64,000 bases of DNA. Source: Paramicrosporidium saccamoebae (Eukaryota > Rozellomycota). Shown here piece by piece: positions 31,452-42,061 of the stretch. The notes under the pieces were generated by a model that made no database searches, was not told the DNA's origin, and worked only from the letters and a program-made list of their open reading frames with translations. Where the stretch lies: positions 17,620 through 81,619 of the forward strand of contig MTSL01000186.1 in the NCBI GenBank assembly GCA_002794465.1. Direction: 5' to 3'. The position numbers were made by a program, and so were the translations under genes. Position 1 is the stretch's first letter, and each line of letters begins with the position of its first letter.

Positions 31452-34400
31452 CTAACCTACCGCGCGCTCGGAGAATATTAGTTTCAGAACAATGTCAATA
31501 ATGGCAAAGACAAGTGTCTTGTTGAGCTCCTTGTGTTGGAGGGCGTGGAATATCCTGGTCATGCCACAAACCGCGTTGTACCTACCCGCCATGTTTTGCA
31601 CAAAGTCAGGAGTGTGTTTTAGAAATATTGTGCGAGCGTCCACCATGGTTGCAAACTTTTGGTCTTCACTTCGAATAGGTGGTGGGGGCCGTTTTGAGAT
31701 GAAAACACCGTCAGGATACAACGCCTGTCGGGCCTCAGCCAGATAGAACAACACGGCTTCCTCACTTACAGCCTTGTTAATGCCTTCTGTTACAACCTTG
31801 TTAAGAGTGTCACCATACGCCTGTTTCAAGAGCTGCTTAAAGACACCCAAGAGTTTTCTGCGCAACCATTGATTTGGTTCGCGGAGATCAAAAGTTTCAA
31901 TAACAAAGGCAAAAAATGTTTCAACGAGCATTTCAATCTCAACATCGCTCAGTTCAGTCACCAAGGTCACTTTTGATGAATTTTCCTCCGGCTGCAAGCT
32001 CTTTTTCCGTAATTTCTTTGGCGGCAACTCGACTGAAGGGATTCTTTTCAGAGACTCGGTGTCCGAGGCGGCAGTCCTAATAACTGGGTCTATGGCCCGC
32101 TGAGGAGAGCTTGTTCTTCTTCGTACTGGCGACTCTCGACGCTGACGGACGGGACTATTTGATGTGGATAGATCGGCCGCAGAGTGAAAGGTGAGAACTG
32201 GTAGAGCATCTGCTCCCGAGTCGGCCTGCCCAACGTCCACCGAGGTGTGTCGCTCCTTTGTTTCATAGAACTTGCTTCGTCGTTCATCAGTGGGGACACT
32301 GGAGCCTGATATCAGAAGAGTCGCAGATTTAAAGACGTCCTTGACCTTTTTCCCCACAATTGCCTCCATCACCTGTCCTGCTACAGATCGTTCCGATTCA
32401 AAGTCTCCATCCAACGATACAAATTCTCGAAGAATATTACTTTGGCGCACAAATTCATCCGAAATGATCATCTGCAGGTATGTTTGCAGTCCCTCGTCTA
32501 GTCGTTCAACTGAGCTAAGCAGCCCCACTTCAGGAAACGGGATTTTGCCAATTTTGGGAAATTGCTTCTTTAGGAGGCTGTGCAGCTTGTGAAACTCGGT
32601 GTAACTTCTTGTCACTAGCGAAAGTGTTGGACCCTCTTCATCGCCTGCTCGCAAAGTTGCCACTTTGACTTCAATATCAAATACAGGCTCAGATGCCATC
32701 ACAGAACCCATGGTGGAGGACCACAAGGACGACAGCACATTTTCGCCGTCAGCAGGTTTTTGGTGAGTAAATGTCACAGTTACAGCGGCGTTCCTAAGAT
32801 CCAACCATATTTCCTCTGTTTGGTTTTCAATACCTCTACTTTTCTCCTCCAACATTGCAAGGAGATTTTTCACATGAATCTCCAGTCCACGCTTTTCCTT
32901 CTTCAGAGATCGCACCACTGAATCCGATGTGTTTCCAACATGTTCATACTTCTCCAACTGGTCTTCAATAAGAGAGAGCTTTTGTCGAGAAATGGAAATC
33001 TCGGTAGCAATTTTTTTCACATCTGATCCTGCATCGGGCATTTCAAATTCTTTGTAATCGTCCAAATGATCGAAAGAGTTTGTTCTGGAGCGACCTCCAG
33101 TGGATATGGCCTGTTGACGTTCTTGGGATACCTGATCTCCATAGACCCAGTTAGAGGGAACAGCGGAGCTGTCATGGCTGTAAATAGACATGCGATCATC
33201 ATCCACGGTAAAATTCAGAGTCGCGAAACGGGCACGATCCATGAACCTACCAAACGCCTCACTAGACTTGAATTTGGGGAAATATACTTCTTCAAGAACG
33301 TTGGCAACCCACTTGTATGCTGGTACGTAGATATTTGGCCCGATGGGTCCGCCAGTGTAATGATTGCTTTCGTTGACTCTGTCGGATCTCATTACCCACT
33401 CTTGAAGCTCCTGCTGCATTCCTGGATCTAGGGGAATTCGATAGCGAGAGTTATCTGCAAAGTGTGTAGAGAATACATCGGCAGCGTCGTGCTTAATGGT
33501 CTTTAGTTGCTCCAATTGACTAGGCGATAGAGACTCCTTCTGAAAGTAAATGTCAATCGCCGAGGGATCTTTGCTGTCAATGCCTAAAGACATTGCAGCA
33601 AACTGACGCAAGGCATCAACGTTCATCATAAACTGGAGATATGGAGGAGCTTTAACGCTGTTGAGATATTCCAAAAGTTCCATAAAGAGCTCATTGTTCT
33701 GTAGGGCAGCATCCAAGCTTATCGTAGTTTCGGGTCCATCAGCCTGTCCCGCTGCATAGGGTAAAGAAATTGTGTCCAGGACCGGAGAGTCCTCTTCTCT
33801 GTAAGGATCGGACAATTCGGGTTCCACTCTGAGCGCTTCATCATCAAAAGGATCCAGAGGTGGAGCTGGGCCAGGTGGCTTCACTCCACCAACTATGGTT
33901 GTGACATCAACCAGTATCTCTGCCGGAATAGCAGCCCTATTGACCGGCTGATCCTCGGCGCCTGGCTTCAGTGCAAATTTGAGCCAAATCGGTTTGGGCA
34001 CAAACGGTTCATCAAAATCGGGCACTAATTTTGCATAGCCAAGGGACTCGTCTTGGCTCATGTAGCTATACTGGCAGAGTTGAACATATATCTTCATATT
34101 GCCTCGGACGGCATTTGACAGCTTGCTAAATAATAAGCTTAACAGAACCAGACCTACAATCGAAAGACTTCATTCCAGAGCTGATTTGGATCCCTCACCC
34201 TCCGGGTTTTCACTCTGCGTCCACCAATGTGAATAACCAAGTACAGGCCGCCAGAAACTGCATTTATAGGCAGGTGTTTGCCTCTCAACACTAAATATTA
34301 GAAATTATGACGCGATAGCACATTTTAAAATGACCATATTCCACCCAGCATCCACTTTTGGCATGGCCTCTTCAGGATCTTGCATATGCTTGACAATTTG

Positions 34401-35357
34401 TTCATTTATAAAGTCGGGATCTGCAATTCTGTCAATCAGCCCAGCCAGAGCATTTCCAGAAATAATTTCCTTCATCAGTGAATTCAAGAGGATGCTCCTC
34501 GATTCTTGCTTTGGGGCCAGCTTCTTCAGCAGCAGACCGGCGACCTGTCTCAGGTGCTCTAGTTCTTCACTGTAATTCTTGTGGTGAGTTCTACGACTTC
34601 GATGCGACATGATAAATCGATCCAGAGGCAATTTGCTCGTCTCAAAGCGACGGTATTCTTCCATGTGGACAATTAGAGCATTTGTGATACCATAGATTAA
34701 GAGTGTGGTAGTGTCATTATTTATGGCAGATCCAAATTTGATGAGACTCATTACGGCGGCATTGACCGTGGACCTTACGCAAGACTGAAACTCATTCTCC
34801 CCACTCTTGCAAAGGGGAACAAACCAAGGATTGACAATTTCTGTAATAATGTCATCTAGGAGTGCATCCAACTCTGCATCTATCCTTGGCGATATTGATA
34901 GGCTGAATGGACCGTGCCTGTCCACGTTGTCCGAATATTTCCGTGGAGACAATAGAGATTCCAAGAATGACTCCTCCTCGTGCCTTTTTGGCCTGACCAT
35001 GGCTTCTGGGACAAAGTAAACATACCCTAGGATGACGCCAAAAAGAACTAGGCCGATATAAAGGCGGACACCAGGGAGCATGTAAAGAACCACGAGAAAT
35101 GCACCAAGTACAGGTAGTGTGTAGGGATGATGCCGGATAGAGTCAGGCAGCAATGCTCGAGACCTTCCAAGTTTATATAAAGCATCAACCCGCTTTACCC
35201 AGACATTTAAAAAAGATGCAGGCTGTAACAATTCAATGTCGGTGGCGGGAGTAACGGCCAGCTCTGCCAAAAGTTCGGCTTCCTCGCTCTCCTCCAGAAT
35301 GGGTGAAGGACTACGACTTTGTACAGATGAGTTCCTCCTTCTGACTTCCTTTTCCAT
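31452..35357 (-). CDS. MDM1: MDM1/SNX25-type sorting nexin: TM-PXA-C2-RGS-PX-Nexin_C, three exons
   Basis: 1280 aa from exons 35357-34322, 34290-34158 and 34125-31452. Two open frames look like separate genes, but introns of 31 nt (GTGCTA to TTTAG) and 32 nt (GTAGGT to TTTAG) join them through a complete C2 strand set (NMVILKLLRGKHLPINAVSG, then GGRRVKTRRV). Order: membrane hairpin (about 78-118), PXA (140-335), C2 (340-450), RGS-like (525-660), coiled coil (750-815), PX (870-980) and Nexin_C (1130-1260). Family proteins tether ER to vacuole/endosome or lipid droplets. The total length divides by three only with both introns removed. Confidence 0.88.
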
Positions 35358-35600
35358 GGGTCGAGTGGAGATTGAGAGACGGAAGGGAAAGTTTCACAAT
35401 TCGTATATAAACAGCCGAGACCGGTCCGTCCAATCAAACAAAGCTGAGCAAGTCTTGAGAATGACAGGGCTTGTGCCTGAGCCCCATTTCCAAATCAGCC
35501 ACCCCAAGGTAAGAGGATATAGATTAGTAGTAATATACACATCTGGAGGAATGCGTTTATTATCCTCAAGAATGAGTTGTCCAATCAAATAGCATCGTCT

Positions 35601-36437
35601 ATGGCAAAGTATGTTTTAGAGCTCATTGCTTTGTTCGAGTTTGAGGGAAATCAGGGCCTTGTTCCGATTGCCCACTCCTCCTCGAACACTTCTTTGGATG
35701 ATATACTGAGGCTGTCTCTCCCTGGAATGCTTCCTCGACCAGACACTCCCAATACTATTCAGTTTACGTATGTCTCAGTAACCGATATTCTTATCCTCAC
35801 AGAAAACTTGATGACAGAATTCTGATAACCTTTCCAGATTCAATTGAGAGCAAACACTATGCCAGAAATGTCTATTGCTATACACTGTTAATGTCATTAA
35901 CAGAGGCGAATGCCGATGGCTGTAGTCAAGCTGCCTTTGGTCGCGTTGCCAGAGGCATTCTGCGCAGGCTGTCGGTCGCAGAATCAGAAATCCAGTTCTT
36001 GAGTCGAGCGGAAAATCAAAAAAGCCGCGTCCAGTCAATTTTAGATTCCATTCGTTCCCAGCTCGCTCAATCAAAAATGTGTGCAGTCTGTGTGGGTAGG
36101 CACTTGCGTTTTTCCTACAATGGTAGACGAGTCGACGGGATTAATGATGAACTTGAAATTGGAGGAGGCTGTACCAGCAGTGAATTTGGACGACATTACC
36201 GACGATTGTGTCCCAAAAATTGTTCGAGATGCCAATTCTTTGCAAGCACTTTTGGTCGATGAACTAGTCTACGAAGATGTCTTTGGACTAATTGACGGCC
36301 AAAGGACCCTGAGGCAGATTGCTACCACTGCACATGTCAACCTGGACTCTGTACGCAAGGCTATCTGCGATTTAATGTATTCTCACCACTGCCTGTTAAA
36401 GATTTTAGATCATATGGGACAGTTGCCTGTTAGGTGA
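35601..36437 (+). CDS. NPR2: NPR2/NPRL2-like protein, three exons, short C-terminus
   Basis: 256 aa from exons 35601-35767, 35803-36095 and 36127-36437 (introns 35 and 31 nt). It resembles the N-terminal two thirds of NPRL2, the GATOR1/SEACIT subunit that restrains TORC1 on amino-acid starvation: MAKYVLELIALFEFEGNQ, KLDDRILITFPDSIESKHYARN, the CAVCVDESTGLMMNLKL strand made by the second intron, then VYEDVFGLIDGQRTLRQIA. Family members run on for 100 or more residues. Here the frame stops at QLPVR and repeats follow. It may be genuinely short, truncated, or have unseen exons. Family call is moderate. Confidence 0.62.
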
Positions 36438-36477
36438 GAGGAAAGTTTGCTTAATATCAATTGACACACCTTTTTAA

Positions 36478-36675
36478 TTTTCCTGGCCCCATTTTTAATG
36501 ATAAATGGTGGATCACATGGCAAGGGACCTCTTATTATCAACCAAGTCATACTTCTAGCCTTCCCGGCACCATTCTTGGTGACATGTGGTGGATCAGGTG
36601 GCAAGGAGACTCTTTTGCTACCAATTAAACCATACCTTTAGCTTTCCTGGATCCATTCTTGACGATAGGTGGTAA
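36478..36675. repeat. About 82-bp tandem repeat, 2.5 copies
   Basis: Diverged copies begin near 36478, 36560 and 36640. Each starts TTTCCTGGMNCCATTYTT, followed by GRTRRNNGGTGG, then a CATACCTTTAG-like end. The array follows the NPR2-like stop. Confidence 0.7.
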
Positions 36676-36713
36676 CTAACCTAGTGCCTCACAAATCCAA
36701 TATCTCAAATATA

Positions 36714-36816
36714 TAATAGCGGAGCAAATTCAAGGCTTGGAGTACAAACTCTTTAGTGGGGATTCCGATTCATTACGACGCTGTGGCGAGGAGCTTGATC
36801 CGCTATGACCCTTTTT
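36714..36816 (+). ncRNA. Candidate structured small RNA (Pol III-like layout)
   Basis: 36716-36727 pairs with 36795-36806 as a 12-bp helix with one mismatch (ATAGCGGA against TCCGCTAT, then CAA against TTG). Inside are small hairpins (GAGT-ACAA-ACTC and CGC-TGTG-GCG). TATATAATA sits directly before the helix and TTTTT follows at 36812-36816. It is not a recognisable tRNA and no known family was matched. The stem may be chance in an AT-rich spacer. Confidence 0.25.
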
Positions 36817-36946
36817 AGTGAGGATTTTACTCCGTTATATATATATCCCTTTTATAGAAACCAGGTGTCGCGTAGTGGGGATAAATAGTATGGGCAGGAA
36901 GGGGGTCTGTTTACTGCTAATCCTATAATAGTATGGATCCACATCT

Positions 36947-36956
36947 NNNNNNNNNN
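36947..36956. other. Assembly gap (10 N)
   Basis: Ten N bases mark a scaffold join or unresolved repeat. Its true length is unknown, and the order of genes on both sides depends on it. Confidence 0.99.
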
Positions 36957-37090
36957 TCAGCAAAGCGATCCACTATAGCACACAAATACCCAACTAATCA
37001 ATCCTCTACGTCACACTGGGGGATTCCAACAGAGGATCTTATTACTAACCTCACATTTACAAATAAACCAAATGAAACGACTCATACTAG

Positions 37091-38038
37091 TCAAAGCCCC
37101 ATTTCGAGAATGTAACGATCGGCAGATTGTCGCCATGTATGCAGGATTTCTGTAATTTGATTTCCAATATGCTTCAAGGCACCATCAGAGGAGAGCTCGC
37201 TCCGCCTAGTTGCCAACCGTAGGACCTTGCCGATTTTCGTGTTTTTAATGTTCTCGATTGTGACTTTGTCTTTAGCTAGAACCTCTAATATTTTTTCGGC
37301 AATTGGAATCTCCACTTCCTGAGCAAATTAGCGAAAGCTGTCACTTTACCTTTAGATGCTCGCGGAGAAGTATTTTCTGAAGCTTGACTCTGCAATACAA
37401 CACATGATCACGCGTAGCCAGCCCTTGGCCATCTTCATGCTGCACTCTTCTTGGACATTTCAGAACCTTTATCGCACTAGATTTAGTCTCCTTTTCTGCA
37501 AGTGGTTTTTTTGGCGGTCGTCCTCTTTTCCTTTTGATGATTGCTACAAAGGGTCAGTGACGCATGCATAACAGTACGACTATCGCTGCTATCCAGAACG
37601 GTGCTGGGGGAATCAACAACCTCCCTTGGCATTATCTCAAATCGGCGATACTTTTCTGGGTCACGGGCTTCGACTAAAGCGTTTCTAAAACGAGTAGCTG
37701 TGCTTTTTCCGCTAAAGAGCTCCCAATTGGATTCGAATGGCCGGAGCGCGTCAACTGGTACTAGTGAGCTAATTTTCATGTGACATAATATAAATAGGAT
37801 ACTAGTCATGCGAGCCAAAAAAGTAAACGGGGATAACACTTCCCGGTTTATATTGTGTCCTGGCAATGTGCGCAAGCTCTTTGGGAGCGTCTTCTAGAGC
37901 TTTCACCTATCCATATAAGTAGGTCCACTAAAGTACTCTTCCAGGCCACCAAGGATATCCACGAAGTTTGGCCCATATTATAGTTTCTGCTTTCGTTATC
38001 TCGCCGATGGTATCAGCCGAAATTGATGGGTCGCTCAT
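37091..38038 (-). CDS. LEDGF-like chromatin protein: PWWP, AT-hook, TFIIS-N/IBD-like, five exons
   Basis: 272 aa from exons 38038-37937, 37906-37803, 37768-37578, 37543-37350 and 37318-37091 (introns 30, 34, 34 and 31 nt). The PWWP domain is complete after splicing: IIWAKLRGYPWWPGR, IPVYFFGSHDYSLVPVDALR, PFESNWELF. Next comes a basic AT-hook (KRKRGRPPKK, about residue 140). The C-terminal helical bundle (IPIAEKILEVLAKDKVTIEN, then TKIGKVLRLA) is a TFIIS N-terminal/LEDGF IBD-like fold. The same order occurs in animal LEDGF and HDGFL2, which read H3K36 methylation and recruit partners. Function in this organism is inferred. Confidence 0.85.
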
Positions 38039-38426
38039 TGAGGTGGCCTATGAAAATTGGCCGGGGAATTCCCGCCCTACCGCTGTACTAAATATACCAT
38101 GATAGGGCAGGGATATTCTCTAAAGTCTCTATGTAGAGGTTTTGTATGATCCGCCGAATGCATTTGCGTACATAGTCTCCACTCCAACGCTGCTTCATAG
38201 AGTAAATCGACAGGCATGACGGATGCACAACTGCGAATCCACAGGCACTTGTTTACACAATACCAACTTCAGCCATCTCGTATGAATCATCCACCTCGAT
38301 TCATACTAGAGACATGGGCGTGGTAGCTCTGTTGATGCCACTAGTACTGTGACGCCCGGCCGGTGCTATACAACATACGACCAGGGTTGGTAGTTTTTTG
38401 TCTTTGACACTTACAATAGTGACGCC
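38039..38426. other. Divergent spacer, no gene seen
   Basis: About 390 bp between the start codons of the LEDGF-like gene and eL30, presumably their promoters. No RNA gene, repeat or coding frame with support was found. Confidence 0.5.
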
Positions 38427-38841
38427 ATGGCCCCTCAGGGTAAGAAGAACGTACCATCCATCCCGCTTTCTCATCCGTATAGAAAAAGTCTACCGAGTCC
38501 ATCAACTCGCGCCTTGCTCTCGTCATGAAGAGCGGAAAGTACAACCTTGGTGTCAAGTCGACCCTGAAGACTCTCCGTTCTGGAAAGGGTACTGTTGTGT
38601 CGTATAGCTTGGTTCTAATAGTGTAGCCAAGCTTGTCATTATCGCTGCCAACTGCCCTCCCCTTCGTCGCTCAGAAATTGAGTACTACGCCATGCTGGGA
38701 CGCACTGCTGTCCATCATTACACGGGCAATAATATTGACTTGGGTACCGCTTGCGGTAAGTACTTCCGTGTTGGTGTCTTGAGCATCACCGATGCTGGTG
38801 ACTCTGACATCACTCAGGAGATGGGTATTACCGAGGCCTGA
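38427..38841 (+). CDS. RPL30: Cytosolic ribosomal protein eL30, three exons
   Basis: 114 aa from exons 38427-38450, 38483-38588 and 38627-38841 (introns 32 and 38 nt). The protein reads MAPQGKKN, then [40 protein letters not shown] and [20 protein letters not shown], matching eL30 throughout. The 38-nt intron is the longest found in the window and has a TTCTAAT branch-like site. eL30 binds its own RNA in yeast to control splicing; whether that happens with such small introns cannot be judged here. Confidence 0.97.
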
Positions 38842-38931
38842 GCGCTAGAGTGCGTGTCCACAAAGTTTACATCATCTGTCCGTCTGTTCCAATAAAAATC
38901 TTATTGAGAGACTCGGCCAACGTTCAGTTGT

Positions 38932-39609
38932 TTATTGGGCGGCCTGCCTTATTTTTGGGAGCCATTGTTTCGGGAAGCTTAATCCAGCCTTTGGTCTTCG
39001 CTTCAGCGGCTTTAGTGTATCCGTATCAGTTGAAGCTAATAGAGTCTTGGCACGAACAGTTTTGCATTCATCTACCAAATCCTTTAGAATCTCCAAGGCA
39101 CGTTTCCGATTTTGTGCTTGGAATGGAAAATCATTCACGACAAAGGAGACGGAATCTGTTCGTTCGCTGTATCGGTCCTCCGACAACAACATTCGCAGCA
39201 CTTGGCTTTCATCCGCAGTCAATCCGAGACTCTTGATGCGGACTCTAATGGTGACAGCTGCAGTAGTAGGATCGAATTGACGCTCGCATCCAGGCTCACC
39301 GGCAACGTATCTTGTCGTGATTCTAGCCGACTCTTTTGCATGAATGTTGGTGGGGAAGGACTTTGCAAAACCTTTCACGTTAGTACTTTATAAGGGTGTA
39401 CTTTGAAGTTCTTCATGGTCTAATTTGTGCTGAGTTTGGAGACGCATTAAATGGAATAGCTGTAGCCGACTGGCAATGCCTCCTGGGTTTTTGTATATCA
39501 CATCTCCTGCTGCCGGTGTCTCCCCAACGTCACCTGATGGACGTATGGAATATAAACGCAGCCCGTATGAAGGGCAAAAGCATGAGCTTTTAACAAAGAG
39601 GCGATTCAT
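38932..39609 (-). CDS. RSM24: Mitochondrial ribosomal small-subunit protein mS35, two exons
   Basis: 215 aa from exons 39609-39402 and 39371-38932 (30-nt intron containing TACTAAC, the classic branch-site sequence). The signature KESARITTRYVAGEPG and the later FPFQAQNRKRALEILKDL match the MRPS35/Rsm24 family. The ATG at 39609 starts a Cys/Arg presequence (MNRLFVKSSCFCPSYGLRLY). It converges on RPL30 with 90 bp between stops. Confidence 0.85.
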
Positions 39610-40107
39610 AAGCCCGAGAGTATACCTACGGCCCAGGGATGAAGGGCCGTTGTCGTAAATGTAAAAGGTATTGACGATTGTTATAACCACTGATTAGCTA
39701 TAGATTTTCAGCAGAGGTTTTAATTTGTGGATACTGAAGGATCTTGCCGTGTACTGGAGCGTACTGAGGAGTAACGAGGAGAATCACCATGGGCACACTT
39801 TTTTGTTGGGCAGGAGGAAATTTGCTGACTCGTAGTTTGTGGGCTCGTACACATAGTACTAATTTGTGAACAGATCGAGTCACCACGTTACACATTTCCA
39901 CCAAACCTCATACCAATCATTTCATCATCTTACGGAAAGAGTCCTTTCCGCGCGATGCTTTGTCCATCTAATAAATCGGTTCAAGCAAACGGCATATTTT
40001 GCTTCAGAAAATACGTTTCCTAAAGATCACGTTTCATGTCCCAATACTTGCTCATATTTCGAGCATACAAAATGGCATGACCAGGGTTTAGAACTTGAAT
40101 TTCCAAG
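39610..40107. other. 498-bp spacer, possibly a small unidentified minus-strand gene
   Basis: Minus-strand pieces such as YAVCLNRFIRWTKHRAERTL and a frame at 39904-39698 could be joined with tiny introns (a GTGATC..GAAG and a GTACTATG..GTCAG candidate fit the size rule). I could not build one intact, recognisable protein. Treat as unassigned. Confidence 0.25.
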
Positions 40108-41077
40108 ATGGGGATGCTGAAACGCCGTCTTAAGCAGCAGGAAGATGGTGAAGACCACATCGAAGACAACGAAATGTTTGAGGGAGAAGTGTTTGACGAG
40201 TCTTCCACTAGTGAGGAAGAAGATGCCGAATTTTCTGAGCAGGATACACCTACGGAAGAGTGTAGGCCCAACAAGAAAAAAGTCATGATTCTGGCCTCTC
40301 GTGGGGTGAACGCTAGACAGCGCCATCTGCTTGATGACTTGTGCTCTCTTATGCCTCATGCCAAAAAAGGCAAGCATTCTTTTCATAATTTTTCATTTCT
40401 TAGAGGGAAAATTTGACACAAAACGCGACTTGTTCGCCTTGAATGAGCTGGCAGAGCTCAATAGCTGTGATCACGTTTTGTTTTTCGAGTCGCGTAAGCC
40501 ACAAGAGCTCTTTGTCTGGGCCTCCAAGAGCCCAAGTGGACCAAGCGTACGCTTCCACGTCCAGAACATTCATACACTGGAGGAGCTGCATCTGACGGGA
40601 AACTGTATGAAAGGATCCCGTCCCATTCTTACATTTGATCCACATTTTGACGAGACAAGCCACGGTCAGACAATTAAAGACCTGTTAAGTGCAGTCTTTG
40701 GCACCCCGAAGGATCACCGGAAGACGCGTCCTTTTGTAGACAGAGTCATGCATTTTGGCTGGGCTGACGATCGTGTCTGGATCCGTAATTATCAAATCAA
40801 AGAGGGATCCTCTGTTGAAGAGAGCGTTGAAGGACTTTCTTTAGAGGAGATAGGCCCGAGACTGGTCATGCATCCCATTAGAATTCTCGATGGAAGCTTT
40901 GTGGGGCGAACGAGTTGGCAGAATACCAACTATGTTCCCGCCGGGGCCGTTCGTGCCCAAGCTCGCATGGGAATGGCACTGAAGCACAAGCAGCGCAGCA
41001 GAAATCAAGAAGCTACTGCCTTCCGCAAGAAGAGTGCTGTTCTTCCCGACAATGAATTAGATCATGTCTTTGATTAA
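40108..41077 (+). CDS. BRX1: Ribosome biogenesis protein Brx1 (Brix domain), two exons
   Basis: 311 aa from exons 40108-40369 and 40404-41077. It acts in 60S pre-ribosome assembly in the nucleolus. An acidic N-terminus is followed by the Brix domain: VMILASRGVNARQRHLLDDL, PHAKKEGKFDTKRDLFALNE, FESRKPQELFVWASK, SRPILTFDPHFDE and RIWIRNYQI-like VWIRNYQIKEG. The 34-nt intron begins GCAAGC, not GT, and ends TTCTTAG. The exon context AAG|GCAAGC is that of known GC-AG introns, and no GT alternative keeps the PHAKK..GKFDTK alignment. Confidence 0.93.
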
Positions 41078-41346
41078 TAAAGCAACGAATGCGAGGGTTA
41101 GCATAAAAAGTCGTATTAACGGAACATGGATCTGTAAGGTGGCAAAATGATTAGCCGGATGATATGTGGTGGGCCAAGCATGGAAAAAGAGACGGGAAGC
41201 GGAGAGATTGACACTCTACCTATGCTTATAACCTTCCTCACTACGCGACAAGCGGATATTATTTAGCAGAGCCTTTCTTACAATTCTCATGAGCATATCT
41301 ACGGATCAACCAGCCCCAATAAAAGTCTGGACTTTACAATGAGAGT
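41078..41346. other. Convergent spacer, nothing recognised
   Basis: About 270 bp between the BRX1 and MRM2 stops. AATAAA overlaps the region right after the BRX1 stop. No further feature was seen. Confidence 0.4.
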
Positions 41347-42041
41347 TCATGCTGATTTCTTCTTACTTAATCCTAAAATGTACATTTCTGACGATTCCTT
41401 TCGGGACGCTTTGGGCTTCACCGTTACAACCTTGTTGAAAACTATGGAAAGAGCTTCATGCAAGTCTACGGATGTATAATGTGAGCCCTAATAGACATAC
41501 CAGTGATCAGTCTCCCCTCGAACACTTTGGCCACAAAGTGACCTCCTGGACGTAATGACAGTCTTGAGAATGCAAATGCGGATTTTACAAGCTCCATAGA
41601 CCGAATGTGGTCCTGATCACCAATTCCGCTCAAGTTTGGTGACATGTCTCTATGCATTATTTGGGGAACACTGTGGTACGACAAAACGACATCGACAGCT
41701 CTTCCACTACACATGTTCGATATGTGTTCCAAGCTCTGAGGAAGCGTGAAATCGCCTTGCACGAACTGCACGGCAGGGAGGGGGTCCATCTCCAGCATAT
41801 CGATAGCTATCACTGAGCCATCTCGACTAATGCGCGACGATGCCACCTGACTCCACCCTCCTGGAGTTGCTCCAAGGTCCACTACAAGGTTTGCGCCTTT
41901 GAATAGCGAAAACTTTTCGTCAATTTGTATTAGCTTGAATGCCGCCCTCGACCGGTAATTTGCATCCCGTGCTGCTCGTACATATGGATCCCTTGCCTGT
42001 CTTGTAAACCATTGACTTGATGACGAATAATGCCTCTGCAT
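41347..42041 (-). CDS. MRM2: Mitochondrial rRNA 2'-O-methyltransferase Mrm2 (FtsJ family), two exons
   Basis: 219 aa from exons 42041-41501 and 41465-41347 (35-nt intron). FtsJ-type methyltransferase for the mitochondrial large rRNA. Motifs: Lys of the K-D-K-E tetrad in YRSRAAFKLIQID, SAM loop VVDLGATPGGWSQ, and VAKVFEG near the end. The second exon supplies TVKPKASRKESSEMYILG with the catalytic Lys/Glu set. The N-terminus (MQRHYSSSSQWFTRQARDPY) suits mitochondrial import. The start is 20 bp after the SYF2 stop on the same strand. Confidence 0.9.
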
Positions 42042-42061
42042 GAAAATCTATAAAATTTATT

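Noticed and set aside
34305..35357. Separate PXA-only gene
   Set aside because: The stop at 34305 lies within a 31-nt intron; splicing joins it to a C2 domain and to the RGS-PX frame with the total length divisible by three.
36081..36126. 19-nt or 46-nt intron in the NPR2-like gene
   Set aside because: A 31-nt intron at 36096-36126 (GTAGGC to TGGTAG) matches the size rule and gives the best join, CAVCVDESTG.
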